DNA from: a virus
DNA length: 64,000 nt
Direction: 5' to 3' (one strand)
IMG/VR virus record: IMGVR_UViG_3300032092_000009
Location: 1-64,000 of that record
Below, piece after piece: positions 8,233-16,490 of this stretch; position 1 is the first letter of the stretch; every line of letters begins with the position of its first letter. Under the pieces are notes generated by a model. The model saw only the letters and a list, made by a program, of their open reading frames with translations. It did no database searches and was not told the DNA's origin. Made by a program: the position numbers and the translations under genes.

Positions 8233-9660
8233 TTACAGTTTTACAATTTCTTCGAAAGGAACTTGTCCATCTTTGCAATCTTTCATCATCGTCTCAATGA
8301 ATACTTGCTCGTCTTCAGGTACGTTAAAGATGCTTTCGCACTCATAACAATAGCTGTTAAGTAACAAATCATTTGTAACGTGAAGCTTATCACCTAGACA
8401 ATTAGGACAAATACCTTCCATCATCATTTCATCAAGGTCTGCTTGCTTGTAGAGAACTTTAGACTTATTGCTGAATGACTCTAGTCCTTCTCTGAGTCTT
8501 GGGTCTTGATACTGAGGATAACATTCTGCTATCCATTCGCTGTAGATTTCATACTCCTCCTCTGCTGCGGCTTCTTCTGCTTTATCTTTATCATAAGCAA
8601 TATCTCCAAAAGGATCTAACATGTCCAAGGGATCTTCTGGTTTAGACCAGTGCTTTGAACTTTTAGTAGAAGCCAATTCGCTTTTTGGGGGCATCCACTC
8701 TCCCCTCTGTATGTCATAGTACCAATCTTCATCATCGTCATCCCAGATATTAATTTGCTTAGCACCTGTTCCCAAGTAAGTAGTACTAGATTTAGTCTTA
8801 CTACCTCCATACGGAAGCTCAGAACGAAGATTAGGTACAGGGAAGGTAAGAGGAATGTTTCTCTCAGCTAGCATTGTAAGCATTTCATAAGCAAAACTAA
8901 AAGCATTAGTAAGAAGTGCTACACTTGCTACCTCGCTATCTCCATGCTCGTTGAAATAACCACAAGATAAATTGTGAGAAGATACCTTAAGACCTCGCTT
9001 ACGAAGACCACCTACGTCAGTAGCTGTGCCTGAATTAAGAGTGTAACCATACTTATCCATCAAATCACCAATTAAGTCATAATGCTCAGGGTTGAAAGTC
9101 TGAACACCATTTGTATACTTAATGAAGTCATTTGTATAGGATCTGCGATCTAGCTGAGTAACAACCAAAGAGTCGTCAAAGAAGCTCATATCGCAAGCAT
9201 AAGTACCTACTAGACCTCTCTCCTCGCCATAAGGCAAGAACACCTTACAAGCAGGCATCATCTTAAGCATTTGGATAGCAAAGCATACACCTACAGAGTC
9301 ATCGAGACCTAAGCCACACTGTTCGCCTCTTGCATTGTCAAAGCCAAAAATCCATTCATCTGTCTTAAAGATTCTCATCCCAGCATGATAGTCTTGAGCT
9401 GTGTCATAGTGAGCTACGATAGTAGGATAGAATTCTGCTGCTCCTTTTGTGCAATAGATATTGCCTCCTCTCTCGTACACAGTAACTCCTTCGATCTTAG
9501 AAATAAGCTCTACAAGCCAATCTTTCTTAAGTGCTTCGAGTTCTGGTTGATAGGTAGGACTTTGTTGATACATAATATCAAATAGTAGATCAAAATCTAC
9601 TGGGAAATCACCCTTAATGGTGTGGTCTATTGATTCTAGTTTACTTGTTGTGTATTTCAT
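8233..9660 (-). CDS. Zinc metallopeptidase-like protein (M20/M28/M42 clan) with C-terminal zinc ribbon
   Basis: A 475-residue protein. The first 290 residues carry the co-catalytic zinc pattern of clan MH peptidases in order: VAHYDTA (HxD, near 84), GLGLDDSVG (bridging Asp near 119), GEERGLVG (Glu pair near 148), QLDRRSY, and a late histidine in NEHGDSE near 243. A charged linker follows, and the last 60 residues hold a CPNC...CYEC zinc ribbon. Clan members cleave short peptides or act as amidohydrolases. The substrate here is unknown, and the zinc ribbon suggests nucleic-acid or protein tethering. It stands inside the replication operon. Confidence 0.72.
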   Translation of the reverse strand: MKYTTSKLESIDHTIKGDFPVDFDLLFDIMYQQSPTYQPELEALKKDWLVELISKIEGVTVYERGGNIYCTKGAAEFYPTIVAHYDTAQDYHAGMRIFKTDEWIFGFDNARGEQCGLGLDDSVGVCFAIQMLKMMPACKVFLPYGEERGLVGTYACDMSFFDDSLVVTQLDRRSYTNDFIKYTNGVQTFNPEHYDLIGDLMDKYGYTLNSGTATDVGGLRKRGLKVSSHNLSCGYFNEHGDSEVASVALLTNAFSFAYEMLTMLAERNIPLTFPVPNLRSELPYGGSKTKSSTTYLGTGAKQINIWDDDDEDWYYDIQRGEWMPPKSELASTKSSKHWSKPEDPLDMLDPFGDIAYDKDKAEEAAAEEEYEIYSEWIAECYPQYQDPRLREGLESFSNKSKVLYKQADLDEMMMEGICPNCLGDKLHVTNDLLLNSYCYECESIFNVPEDEQVFIETMMKDCKDGQVPFEEIVKL

Positions 9661-9666
9661 TATTTT

Positions 9667-11736
9667 TTAAATTAAAAATTGATCAGGACTCTCAGTAGTT
9701 TCTGCAGTCTCTGTGTTTTCTGTAGGTTGAGTATTCTCACTAACTTCAGTAATTTGATTAATCTGAGCTGACTCTCCTAGTGATCTTGCAATATCTCCGA
9801 GAGTACTAGGAGTGTCAAGGTACCCAGAAAACTGACTTGGGTGATAGACAATAGAAGAACCAGATGAAGAAAAACTAGAAAGAGAGTTAGAGACAGAAGA
9901 AGAACTAGTTAATATATAAGGAGTCTCTGTATCTCTTGTAAAAGTAAAATCTTGTGTAGTTTCTGTAACAACCTCGATTGAAGTGTCTGCTTCAGGTTTG
10001 TTCTCGTCATCTGGATGATAGAAACATCCATCAATCTCTTCATACGCATGCTCATTATGAATAAAGAAACCAAAACCATTCTCATATTGTCTGAGATAAT
10101 CATCGTTTTCATATGCATAATCTCCATCAAACAATTCTACAGCTCGATCTCTTAGTACAGGGTCACTATTATAGTCTTGTACGAAGTCATCTCGATCTGT
10201 AAAATTAGCATCCATTACCTCTGAATAGATAGAACAATCACCACAACATCTTTCGTCTACATATCTACCTGCGTCTATGTGGCAAGAATCATCATATTCT
10301 ATTTCTGCATCACAAACAACACAACATATAGTATCAGGAAGACCTGAGTGGTTATAGAAATCACCTCCAGTACACCTAAGGGTATAGTGATGGCCTTCTC
10401 CATAGTTACTCAAGACTTGATCGTCAGGATGGTAACAGTAAAGAGTATCTACATAAGGGAATCGTGTGATTCCAGTTAAATCTATCTTAATAGAGTGTCT
10501 TTCGTATGTTTGCCAGATTTTCTTGTAGTTAGCGGATTCTAAGGCAGTTTTAAGTAGGTTCTCAGTTTCGGTATTAACAGAATAAATTCTATCGTAAGCC
10601 CACTGCTCACCTAAATTCCACAAAATAGCCCTAGCTGCTACTCTATTGGCTCTCATAAGTACGCCTATCTTAACCTTAGAAGGATCTCTAGTATACATTT
10701 CAAAGTATGATTGACATCTGTCATAACGCATACAAGAGCTACCTAAAGTGTTAGAGAAAGCATAATAGTTATCTTCATGGTAAGCCCACTTAACTTGTTC
10801 TCCTTCCATAATCCTAAAATCATATAGAGGATTAGAGATTGTGATAAGAGAGGCATAAGATTCTGAGAACGTAGTAATATCTCTATCAGAGTATTTATCT
10901 TTAAAGATCCTACGAATAAGCTTACCTACAGAAGTATGATAACGCTTCTTATAGTTCCATACCTCAGGTAATACTAGTTCAGTATTTTCAAACTCTACAC
11001 CTATTATAGTAGGGTGACCATGAGTTATAGTAAGACCTGCTTGGTCAATAAAGAAACCACTAATACCATATAGTATACTGTGTCTGATAAGAAGAGGTTC
11101 TGAGTCTTGTTCCAGTCTAGGTACATTGTAAGAATAAGAAACTTCTTCATTTGCTCCATCATTATGACTGGTGTAACGGTGAGCAGTAAAAGAACCTTTC
11201 TTTTCGTAGAACTCTTTGATAGGATAAACTAAGTTATTTAAGTGACGAGCGGTAAGGGTAAGTCTTTTAGTATAAATAGCCTCTGAGTCTGCGTATAATC
11301 TTGTTTTACCTATGTGTAATATTAATACAGTACCAGGTCTAATCATCTGCATTCTTGTTTCTTCGCCTTCTAATCTGTTTTTACGGTCTTCGTCTAGATA
11401 AGAAAGTTTGCTGTAGTCTGCTTGTGATAAACCAAGATAATTACAATACTTAGAGCCTTCTGGAACTCTTTTAAGTGATAATAAGTCATCTACTATGTCT
11501 TTTACTATTTGGGGGACATCAGTAGCCTTAAGTTTAATCAAGCGTCTTTTTAGATCTTTGTGCATTACAAACTTGTCTGTTAAGACTTTGCGTGCACGTT
11601 TCACTTTAGGAGCATGAACAGCAGAGACTTCGATAGTTCTTTCTGCTTGTTGCATAAACTCCGTAGAGAATGGATCATCAAAGATCTGAAGTTGTTGGCC
11701 TGCAATTAGGCCTGCTGATTCTAATTCTTCTGGCAT
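9667..11736 (-). CDS. Large conserved phage protein with cysteine cluster, unknown function
   Basis: A 689-residue protein. The N-terminal half contains GSSCMRYDRCQSYFEMYTRDP followed by ANRVAARAILWNLGEQ, a pair of motifs I associate with large uncharacterised phage proteins. Residues of about 470-520 hold paired cysteines (CCVVC, CCGDC), probably a zinc site. A very acidic stretch follows, and the last 90 residues are Ser/Thr/Glu-rich. No enzyme family is recognised. It starts just after a terminator, so it opens a transcription unit. Confidence 0.7.
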   Translation of the reverse strand: MPEELESAGLIAGQQLQIFDDPFSTEFMQQAERTIEVSAVHAPKVKRARKVLTDKFVMHKDLKRRLIKLKATDVPQIVKDIVDDLLSLKRVPEGSKYCNYLGLSQADYSKLSYLDEDRKNRLEGEETRMQMIRPGTVLILHIGKTRLYADSEAIYTKRLTLTARHLNNLVYPIKEFYEKKGSFTAHRYTSHNDGANEEVSYSYNVPRLEQDSEPLLIRHSILYGISGFFIDQAGLTITHGHPTIIGVEFENTELVLPEVWNYKKRYHTSVGKLIRRIFKDKYSDRDITTFSESYASLITISNPLYDFRIMEGEQVKWAYHEDNYYAFSNTLGSSCMRYDRCQSYFEMYTRDPSKVKIGVLMRANRVAARAILWNLGEQWAYDRIYSVNTETENLLKTALESANYKKIWQTYERHSIKIDLTGITRFPYVDTLYCYHPDDQVLSNYGEGHHYTLRCTGGDFYNHSGLPDTICCVVCDAEIEYDDSCHIDAGRYVDERCCGDCSIYSEVMDANFTDRDDFVQDYNSDPVLRDRAVELFDGDYAYENDDYLRQYENGFGFFIHNEHAYEEIDGCFYHPDDENKPEADTSIEVVTETTQDFTFTRDTETPYILTSSSSVSNSLSSFSSSGSSIVYHPSQFSGYLDTPSTLGDIARSLGESAQINQITEVSENTQPTENTETAETTESPDQFLI

Positions 11737-11761
11737 ATTATTTTAGGTTAAATGGGTTTAA

Positions 11762-11789
11762 ATGAAAAAAGCACCCCTAGAGGTGCTTT
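11762..11789 (-). terminator. Intrinsic terminator before the 689-residue gene
   Basis: An eight-base stem, AAAGCACC/GGTGCTTT, has a six-base loop and a leftward T tract (TTTTTTC). It ends the small-gene unit that includes 11810-12013. Confidence 0.8.
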
Positions 11790-11809
11790 ATTGTTTAGTT
11801 TAATTAAAG

Positions 11810-12013
11810 TTAAATTTGTTCTGGTGTTTGTTCGCTGTCTCTTGTGTAACGATGTGCTAGTAATAGGTTTTTTTCTTCTAGTGCTTTCTTAAAAGCTTTG
11901 TCTCTTTCTCTTTCTGAGTAGAATTTGTAGTCTTCATTCTTTTTCATTGTCTTTACAATCAGGTGATATTCTATCACCGTACCATTCTCGCTTAATATGT
12001 AGTCAGAACTCAT
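11810..12013 (-). CDS. Small basic protein of unknown function
   Basis: A 67-residue protein rich in Lys, Glu and Arg (FYSERERDKAFKKALEEKN) that probably forms one beta hairpin and one helix. Its ATG overlaps the TGA of a 50-residue membrane ORF upstream. TATATTTG at 12025-12018 could also drive it with almost no leader. Confidence 0.6.
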   Translation of the reverse strand: MSSDYILSENGTVIEYHLIVKTMKKNEDYKFYSERERDKAFKKALEEKNLLLAHRYTRDSEQTPEQI

Positions 12014-12162
12014 TCTGCAAATATAGCTAATAAGTTTATTATTAGCCCTGCTACAATAGAAAGGAGGGAGACAAAGAGAAGAGAGTATGCGAAGAATTCG
12101 TTAGTACTCATACACCTAGTGTTCTTCAATTTTTTTCCTATTTCCTTACAAGCTTCCTTCAT
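12010..12162 (-). CDS. Small single-pass membrane protein, 50 residues
   Basis: An ATG at 12162 opens a 50-codon frame whose C-terminal half is one hydrophobic segment (FFAYSLLFVSLLSIVAGLII). The frame ends with TGA overlapping the next ATG. The first 17 residues overlap the upstream gene's end, so the second Met at 12111, which gives 33 residues, may be the true start. The function is unknown. Confidence 0.5.
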   Translation of the reverse strand: MKEACKEIGKKLKNTRCMSTNEFFAYSLLFVSLLSIVAGLIINLLAIFAE

Positions 12163-12412
12163 TTTTGTTTATTTCCTTTTTAACGTCTTTCCAAAACAAT
12201 ATAGCATTCTGCATAGAACGATCTTTAACGTAGTTGTCCATATCTCTGTATTCTGCTATAATCTTGTCAATTGTGTAATTCGCAATCTGTCTGTAAGCGT
12301 AACCGTTCATTTGGAACCCTAATCCCATTAGGATTTCTTGTTCCATAGCCTCTGCTTGTTGTTTAGGAGTCATAAGGTGAACAAAGTTAAAGTTTTTCTG
12401 CTCGTTCGTCAA
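12146..12412 (-). CDS. Small helical protein of unknown function
   Basis: An 88-residue, predicted helical protein with no recognised motif (KQQAEAMEQEILMGLGFQMN in the centre). Its start lies 26 bases inside the upstream 133-residue gene, consistent with tight packing of the operon. Confidence 0.6.
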   Translation of the reverse strand: MTNEQKNFNFVHLMTPKQQAEAMEQEILMGLGFQMNGYAYRQIANYTIDKIIAEYRDMDNYVKDRSMQNAILFWKDVKKEINKNEGSL

Positions 12413-12788
12413 ATCTATATTTCAATTCTTCCTTAAAAATTTCTCTGTAAAAGTCAGAGATTTGATGTTGTGTCTTTAGGATAGCTTCAATATGATCTGA
12501 GTCTAAGTCTTTTAACGGCTTGTAAACTAGAGGTTGTCTGCCGTCTTTACCTCTGGTTCCCCAGTGTACAGCTGATCTTCTTGTAATGTGAGAGCCATCG
12601 TCATAAACGCTTAACTCTTCGTAAGTACCTACGTTTCTTCTTAAATAGTCTGTACCTCCGTCAACCATAAGAACCTCTTTAGTTAAAGTGTCCTTATATT
12701 CAACGTAGTTATGTCTATTGTAAGAAGTTAAGATAGTACCATCTGGTGTCTTAATTCTATTTAATAGAATTCTAGATTCTGTTGTCAT
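12387..12788 (-). CDS. Unknown beta-rich protein, 133 residues
   Basis: A 133-residue protein with a YNRHNYVEYKD hairpin and a GGTDYLRRNVGTYEELSVYDDGSH stretch, probably a compact beta domain followed by a charged helix. It is similar in style to small phage proteins of unknown function. It overlaps its neighbours at both ends (17 bases with the acetyltransferase gene). Confidence 0.65.
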   Translation of the reverse strand: MTTESRILLNRIKTPDGTILTSYNRHNYVEYKDTLTKEVLMVDGGTDYLRRNVGTYEELSVYDDGSHITRRSAVHWGTRGKDGRQPLVYKPLKDLDSDHIEAILKTQHQISDFYREIFKEELKYRFDERAEKL

Positions 12789-13236
12789 CGTAGTCTTTGT
12801 TTAAAATGTAAGCGGGTTTTAGCTCTGTAACAATGTTTCCGTTCTCTAACACAGTCTCATGCAAGCATTCAAATTTATCTATTTTAAAGCCTTCTGCTTG
12901 AAAGAAGTTAAGAGATTGGATGTTCTGTGCTTTAACCCTTGTAAATGCCTTTATAGGGCCCTTATTTTCGTTATAAGCATCATGTAAAGCTATACTAAGT
13001 ATTGCATGACCATAACGCTTACCTTGAAACTCGTTAGATACTCGTATAAAAGTAATTCTATACTGGTTATCTTTTTTCTTTTTAATTAAAAGTACTGCTA
13101 CTATCTCTGTTCCTTCGTGTAGAGCATGCACCTTTAGTGTAGGATCCATAAATGATTTTTCTGTGAAGGTTACTCCAAAGTGACTAGAGATAAACTCAAA
13201 GTACTCAGGTTTCTTTTCACATACGTGTGTTATCAT
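12772..13236 (-). CDS. GNAT-family N-acetyltransferase
   Basis: A 154-residue protein of normal GNAT length. Motif A is FQGKRYGHAILSIAL near residue 75 (acetyl-CoA pyrophosphate loop, with Q-x-x-x-x-G in place of the more usual Q/RxxGxG). Motif B is QNIQSLNFFQAEGFKI near 115. The preceding strands, AVLLIKKK and RITFIRVS, match the central sheet. The acetyl acceptor cannot be read from sequence. Phage GNATs often modify host proteins or small molecules. Confidence 0.7.
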   Translation of the reverse strand: MITHVCEKKPEYFEFISSHFGVTFTEKSFMDPTLKVHALHEGTEIVAVLLIKKKKDNQYRITFIRVSNEFQGKRYGHAILSIALHDAYNENKGPIKAFTRVKAQNIQSLNFFQAEGFKIDKFECLHETVLENGNIVTELKPAYILNKDYDDNRI

Positions 13237-13418
13237 ACGTAGATTATTTTTAGTTTTTCTTTTGCTTTGGCTCTTTTGTAAAGAGAACTGAAAGCATAGT
13301 GATTCATACCCATCTTAATACCTGCTCTACCATAACTTAATTTAAGTTCATCTCTAAGTATAAGAGCAGCGTATTGTTTAGGTGTGAATCCTTTTAGATC
13401 TAGTTTTAATTCATCCAT
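13233..13418 (-). CDS. Small putative helix-turn-helix protein
   Basis: A 61-residue basic protein. RDELKLSYGRAGIKMGMNHYAFSSLYKRAK looks like a sigma-4 or transposase-type helix-turn-helix. It lies between a homing endonuclease and the acetyltransferase gene, with a four-base overlap to the latter. A regulatory role is inferred only from the fold. Confidence 0.5.
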   Translation of the reverse strand: MDELKLDLKGFTPKQYAALILRDELKLSYGRAGIKMGMNHYAFSSLYKRAKAKEKLKIIYV

Positions 13419-13419
13419 A

Positions 13420-13932
13420 TTATACCATTTTTAATAACTTTTTATACTTAGATCTAGGTAGTTTAAGTCCAGTTACAGCTCCATCATAGCAAATGTTTTC
13501 TGCTCTACATGCTTCTGCTACACTTTTATAGTAAGTACCTGTCTTTAGACTTACTACATGTATGTGCCAACTAGAAGCTTTGATTGCATTCAAGTGCATG
13601 ATGTTCTCTACTCTGGTACCCCACTTAAGATTGGTGTAGTGATTGTTAAGCTTATCTCCGTCTAAGTGTATTACACACTCACCTTCAGGTCCATCTAAGA
13701 AGAGTTTGGCTACCAAAGTTTGCCTAAACACTCGTTTCTTAAGAGAACCTACAGATAAGATAACTCCTGTAAGTCCATCACGATTAATAAAGCCTTTTAA
13801 GATCTTTTCTTTCTTAACTCTAGCTTCTAGTCTACCGAATCTAGGTTGACTGTAAGATCTTTCTAAGCTTTTAACCTCTCCGTATTCATTTACATGATAG
13901 TATTCTTCGAATCCTGGAATAGGCTTCCACAT
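13420..13932 (-). CDS. NUMOD4-HNH homing endonuclease
   Basis: A 170-residue protein. It begins WKPIPGFEEYYHVNEYGEVKSLER, the NUMOD4 DNA-binding motif. An HNH core (CVIHLDGDKLNN...NLKWGT) follows near 94-115, and a short C-terminal repeat domain (SLKTGTYYKSVAEACR) resembles a NUMOD helix-turn-helix. These free-standing selfish endonucleases cut a homologous site and spread by gene conversion. It sits immediately downstream of thymidylate synthase, a classic target locus for mobile introns and homing genes. Confidence 0.85.
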   Translation of the reverse strand: MWKPIPGFEEYYHVNEYGEVKSLERSYSQPRFGRLEARVKKEKILKGFINRDGLTGVILSVGSLKKRVFRQTLVAKLFLDGPEGECVIHLDGDKLNNHYTNLKWGTRVENIMHLNAIKASSWHIHVVSLKTGTYYKSVAEACRAENICYDGAVTGLKLPRSKYKKLLKMV

Positions 13933-13934
13933 AA

Positions 13935-14939
13935 TTAATTGCTTAAGGGTGCTTTTATTGCTGGATGAGACTTATACTTAGTTAGAATAACATCATTAAG
14001 TGAAGAACAATTGATACCATCTCTTACATAAACTATAGGCAGTTCGTAAGAGTCTCTTTCTATTTGTTCTTTAGCTTGTTCTATGTGATTCAAGTAAAGG
14101 TGAGTATCTCCTAAATTACCGATTAATTCATCAGGAATCATACCAACCTCATCAGCAAGCATAATCAAGAGAAGAGCATAGGAGGCGATATTGAAGGGAA
14201 GACCGAGGAAAGTATCTACTGAACGCTGATTCCACATTAAAGAGATAGCTCTACTTGGGATATTAAACTTCTCAAAATCGCTTAAGGTAAGTTGTGCTTT
14301 ACCATTAAAGTGTTTATCCATGTACGTCTTCTTCTCTTCGTAGGTCAACTTTCTTGTGTAGACTTGGAAGCCATAATGGCAAGGAGGAAGTACCATTTGA
14401 TCTAATTCTCCAACATTCCAAGCACTAACCATCAATCGTCTTGAGTCTGGATTAGTCTTTAAATCGTTGATTAGATTAGCAATTTGGTCTACACTTGTTT
14501 CAGTGCCGTAATCCATGTCTTTATCAGATACCCAACTTCTCCATTGCTTACCATAAATTGGACCTAACTCACCATATCTAGCAGCAAACTCAGGATTAGT
14601 CTTGATTTGTTCTGCAAACTCTTCTATAGTGTAAGCGTCTCTATCATTTGGTCTAGGTTCACGGTAAGATTTATAAGCATCACCTGTCCAGATATTACAT
14701 CCGTTATCTAAAAGGTATTTAATGTTAGTGTCACCCTTTAAAAACCACAGCAACTCAGTTACTATTGTCTTCCAAGGCATCTTCTTAGTGGTTAAGAGAG
14801 GAAATCCATCACTCATTCTGTGTCTAATGGTGTAGCCAAAGATTGACTTAGTACCTGTTCCTGTTCTATCAGACTTTTCTACTCCGTAATCTAAGATAGA
14901 TTGAAGTAGGATCTGATATTGTGTGTCTATGCTGTTCAT
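13935..14939 (-). CDS. thyA: Thymidylate synthase
   Basis: A 334-residue ThyA-type enzyme that methylates dUMP to dTMP with methylenetetrahydrofolate. The start, RTGTGTKSIFG, binds phosphate. The catalytic cysteine is in LPPCHYGFQVY near residue 187, and the dUMP-binding segment is QRSVDTFLGLPFNIASYA. It is about 50-70 residues longer than the bacterial enzyme, with extra sequence in the LTYEEKKTYMDKHFNGK region. It should raise the dTTP supply for phage replication, in line with the uracil-DNA glycosylase downstream. Confidence 0.95.
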   Translation of the reverse strand: MNSIDTQYQILLQSILDYGVEKSDRTGTGTKSIFGYTIRHRMSDGFPLLTTKKMPWKTIVTELLWFLKGDTNIKYLLDNGCNIWTGDAYKSYREPRPNDRDAYTIEEFAEQIKTNPEFAARYGELGPIYGKQWRSWVSDKDMDYGTETSVDQIANLINDLKTNPDSRRLMVSAWNVGELDQMVLPPCHYGFQVYTRKLTYEEKKTYMDKHFNGKAQLTLSDFEKFNIPSRAISLMWNQRSVDTFLGLPFNIASYALLLIMLADEVGMIPDELIGNLGDTHLYLNHIEQAKEQIERDSYELPIVYVRDGINCSSLNDVILTKYKSHPAIKAPLSN

Positions 14940-15223
14940 ATTTGAAAGTCTGAGTACTTAAGTCCCCATTGTACATTAACCCACATCATTTCTTTTTCTG
15001 CTAATCCCTTATTCATCTTTAGTTTTTCTCTAAGATAAGCGACTCCCCATTTTTTCCACTCTTCTGCCTGTGCAGTAGTCATAGTCCAATCGGTAAACCA
15101 ATCGTCTTTACGGTCTTTGATGTCATCAAATGTAACTTCATGACCTGCAATAACAAACATCTGATTGATGATGTCAATCAATGCTTGTTCTCGTTTTTCT
15201 TCTCTACTCATTCGTTTTGCCAT
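14936..15223 (-). CDS. Small Trp-rich protein related to the 6043-6366 gene
   Basis: A 95-residue protein of unknown function. Its C-terminal 60 residues share a Trp-rich pattern (DDWFTDWTMTTAQAEEWKKW) with the 107-residue protein encoded next to the helicase. It is translationally coupled to thyA by a four-base ATGA overlap. Confidence 0.65.
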   Translation of the reverse strand: MAKRMSREEKREQALIDIINQMFVIAGHEVTFDDIKDRKDDWFTDWTMTTAQAEEWKKWGVAYLREKLKMNKGLAEKEMMWVNVQWGLKYSDFQI

Positions 15224-15513
15224 AATTCGTAAATGCTATTTGTTGTTGCAAACTTAATGTAGTTTTCTTTCTGTTCCAAAATCTCTGTAACAGTAGTAGT
15301 CAGCCAGGTATAAGATATTCCTCGAAAATCTAGGATAAGCGACCTACCTACTGCAGGTTCATCATGTAGTTCTTTAAATTTACCATCTTCGTTCCATTCA
15401 ATCCATCCAATTTTGTGACCTACGTTAGATAAGCCATCTCTTTCTCTGACTAACTTGTATCTGAAGAGATCCTCTACGTTTAAGTTTATTTTAACTTGTT
15501 CTATTTTACTCAT
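15208..15513 (-). CDS. Unknown protein, 101 residues
   Basis: A 101-residue protein of mixed beta character (VKINLNVEDLFRYKLVRERD at the start, RSLILDFRGISYTWLTTTV in the centre) with no recognised motif. It overlaps the next gene by 16 bases within the thyA-upstream polycistron. Confidence 0.6.
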   Translation of the reverse strand: MSKIEQVKINLNVEDLFRYKLVRERDGLSNVGHKIGWIEWNEDGKFKELHDEPAVGRSLILDFRGISYTWLTTTVTEILEQKENYIKFATTNSIYELWQNE

Positions 15514-15514
15514 G

Positions 15515-15781
15515 TTATTTATATTTAAATAAGAATTTAAGACATCCTTTATAGATCAGCAAGCTACATCTCCACTTGGGTAGCCAACCAGCCATATATT
15601 CGTCTGTCTTAGCTAGTATGTATACTTTGTAGACTTCATCTCTATCATGGTGACCTTCACTCTTACTGAATTCAATAGTAGCCCACTGACCTCTAGCTCT
15701 AAAGTAAAAATAATACTTTAAGAACCAGCCTTCTGCTTGTACTGGACAGTTACCTGCTGGTTTATATTTCCATTTGATCAT
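15515..15781 (-). CDS. Unknown basic protein, 88 residues
   Basis: An 88-residue, aromatic-rich basic protein (WFLKYYFYFRARGQWATIEFS) that looks like a small beta domain. No family is recognised. It overlaps the upstream gene by 20 bases. Confidence 0.6.
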   Translation of the reverse strand: MIKWKYKPAGNCPVQAEGWFLKYYFYFRARGQWATIEFSKSEGHHDRDEVYKVYILAKTDEYMAGWLPKWRCSLLIYKGCLKFLFKYK

Positions 15782-16028
15782 CTCTAATTTGTATTAGTTC
15801 TTGTTTTATTTCTTGGTACATTTCTATTACCTTTCTGTTTTGCCAAGCATGATGTTCTAATGCTTCTATAGTCTTGTCTACAGAAATTAGAGAGCAAGTA
15901 ATCGCTTCATTATACCTTTTCTCACAGCTCAATAGTCCTTCTTTAAGAAACCCATTGTTAGGCAACTGATAATAAAAGTCATTAATCAGCTGCCTAGCTG
16001 GTGTTGGGTTAATAACATCTTCTAGCAT
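15762..16028 (-). CDS. Unknown helical protein, 88 residues
   Basis: An 88-residue helical protein (NPTPARQLINDFYYQLPNNG at the start, a charged C-terminus) of unknown function. Its ATG shares one base with the stop of the upstream KQQTAVEWL protein. Confidence 0.6.
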   Translation of the reverse strand: MLEDVINPTPARQLINDFYYQLPNNGFLKEGLLSCEKRYNEAITCSLISVDKTIEALEHHAWQNRKVIEMYQEIKQELIQIRDDQMEI

Positions 16029-16279
16029 TACTCATCTACTTTTTTGTTGATGTCACTGATATGTTCTTGTATCATTCCACTAATGTGGGTTTTGATGTAC
16101 CATTCCATCACTTCCAATGACCGTTTAGAACCTTCCGCATAACCATCGGCATAACTCATTTTCTTTCCCGCAATTTCCATTTCTTTGGCTTGTTGAAGTA
16201 TTTCTTTCATACTTAAATTTGGTTTTAACATTTCTTGTTCTAACCACTCCACTGCCGTTTGTTGTTTATTGTTTGTCAT
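16028..16279 (-). CDS. KQQTAVEWL-family small protein
   Basis: An 83-residue protein that starts MTNNKQQTAVEWLEQEM. The ATG at 16279 is preferred over one at 16288 because the upstream 40-residue ORF ends TAATG on it and because the paralogue at 18339 starts the same way. The rest is helical and charged. The N-terminal motif recurs in two other small genes nearby. I associate it with flavobacterial phages, and its function is unknown. Confidence 0.65.
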   Translation of the reverse strand: MTNNKQQTAVEWLEQEMLKPNLSMKEILQQAKEMEIAGKKMSYADGYAEGSKRSLEVMEWYIKTHISGMIQEHISDINKKVDE

Positions 16280-16401
16280 TAGTGCCATCCGTTTTTAAAT
16301 GCTGCGTTGTAGTCATCAAACATTGCTATCAATAGTTTACATAGGATACCAATTGTACATAGTAATACTGCCCTTATCATAAATACTAATATCTTTCTCA
16401 T
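16279..16401 (-). CDS. Small membrane protein, 40 residues
   Basis: A 40-codon frame encodes one hydrophobic segment (ILVFMIRAVLLCTIGILCKL) followed by a polar tail ending NGWH. The start ATG overlaps the upstream TGA (ATGA) and the TAA overlaps the next ATG (TAATG). Coupling on both sides makes it a convincing gene despite its size. Confidence 0.6.
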   Translation of the reverse strand: MRKILVFMIRAVLLCTIGILCKLLIAMFDDYNAAFKNGWH

Positions 16402-16490
16402 TGCTTATCTTTTTGTTTTGGACTGTTAACTGCTTTACTAAATAGAATTCCACTCCAAAATCCCAATAACCATATTGTTAATGCATTCAT
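16398..16490 (-). CDS. Small membrane protein, 30 residues
   Basis: A 30-codon frame with a single hydrophobic helix (NALTIWLLGFWSGILF) and a basic tail. It is coupled by ATGA overlaps to the gene before it and to the 40-residue membrane ORF after it. The function is unknown. Confidence 0.55.
   Translation of the reverse strand: MNALTIWLLGFWSGILFSKAVNSPKQKDKQ

Noticed and set aside
13420-13932. Group I intron around the homing endonuclease next to thyA
   Set aside because: The thyA frame is continuous and complete, and the endonuclease is a separate gene with two bases between stop and start, so it is free-standing.
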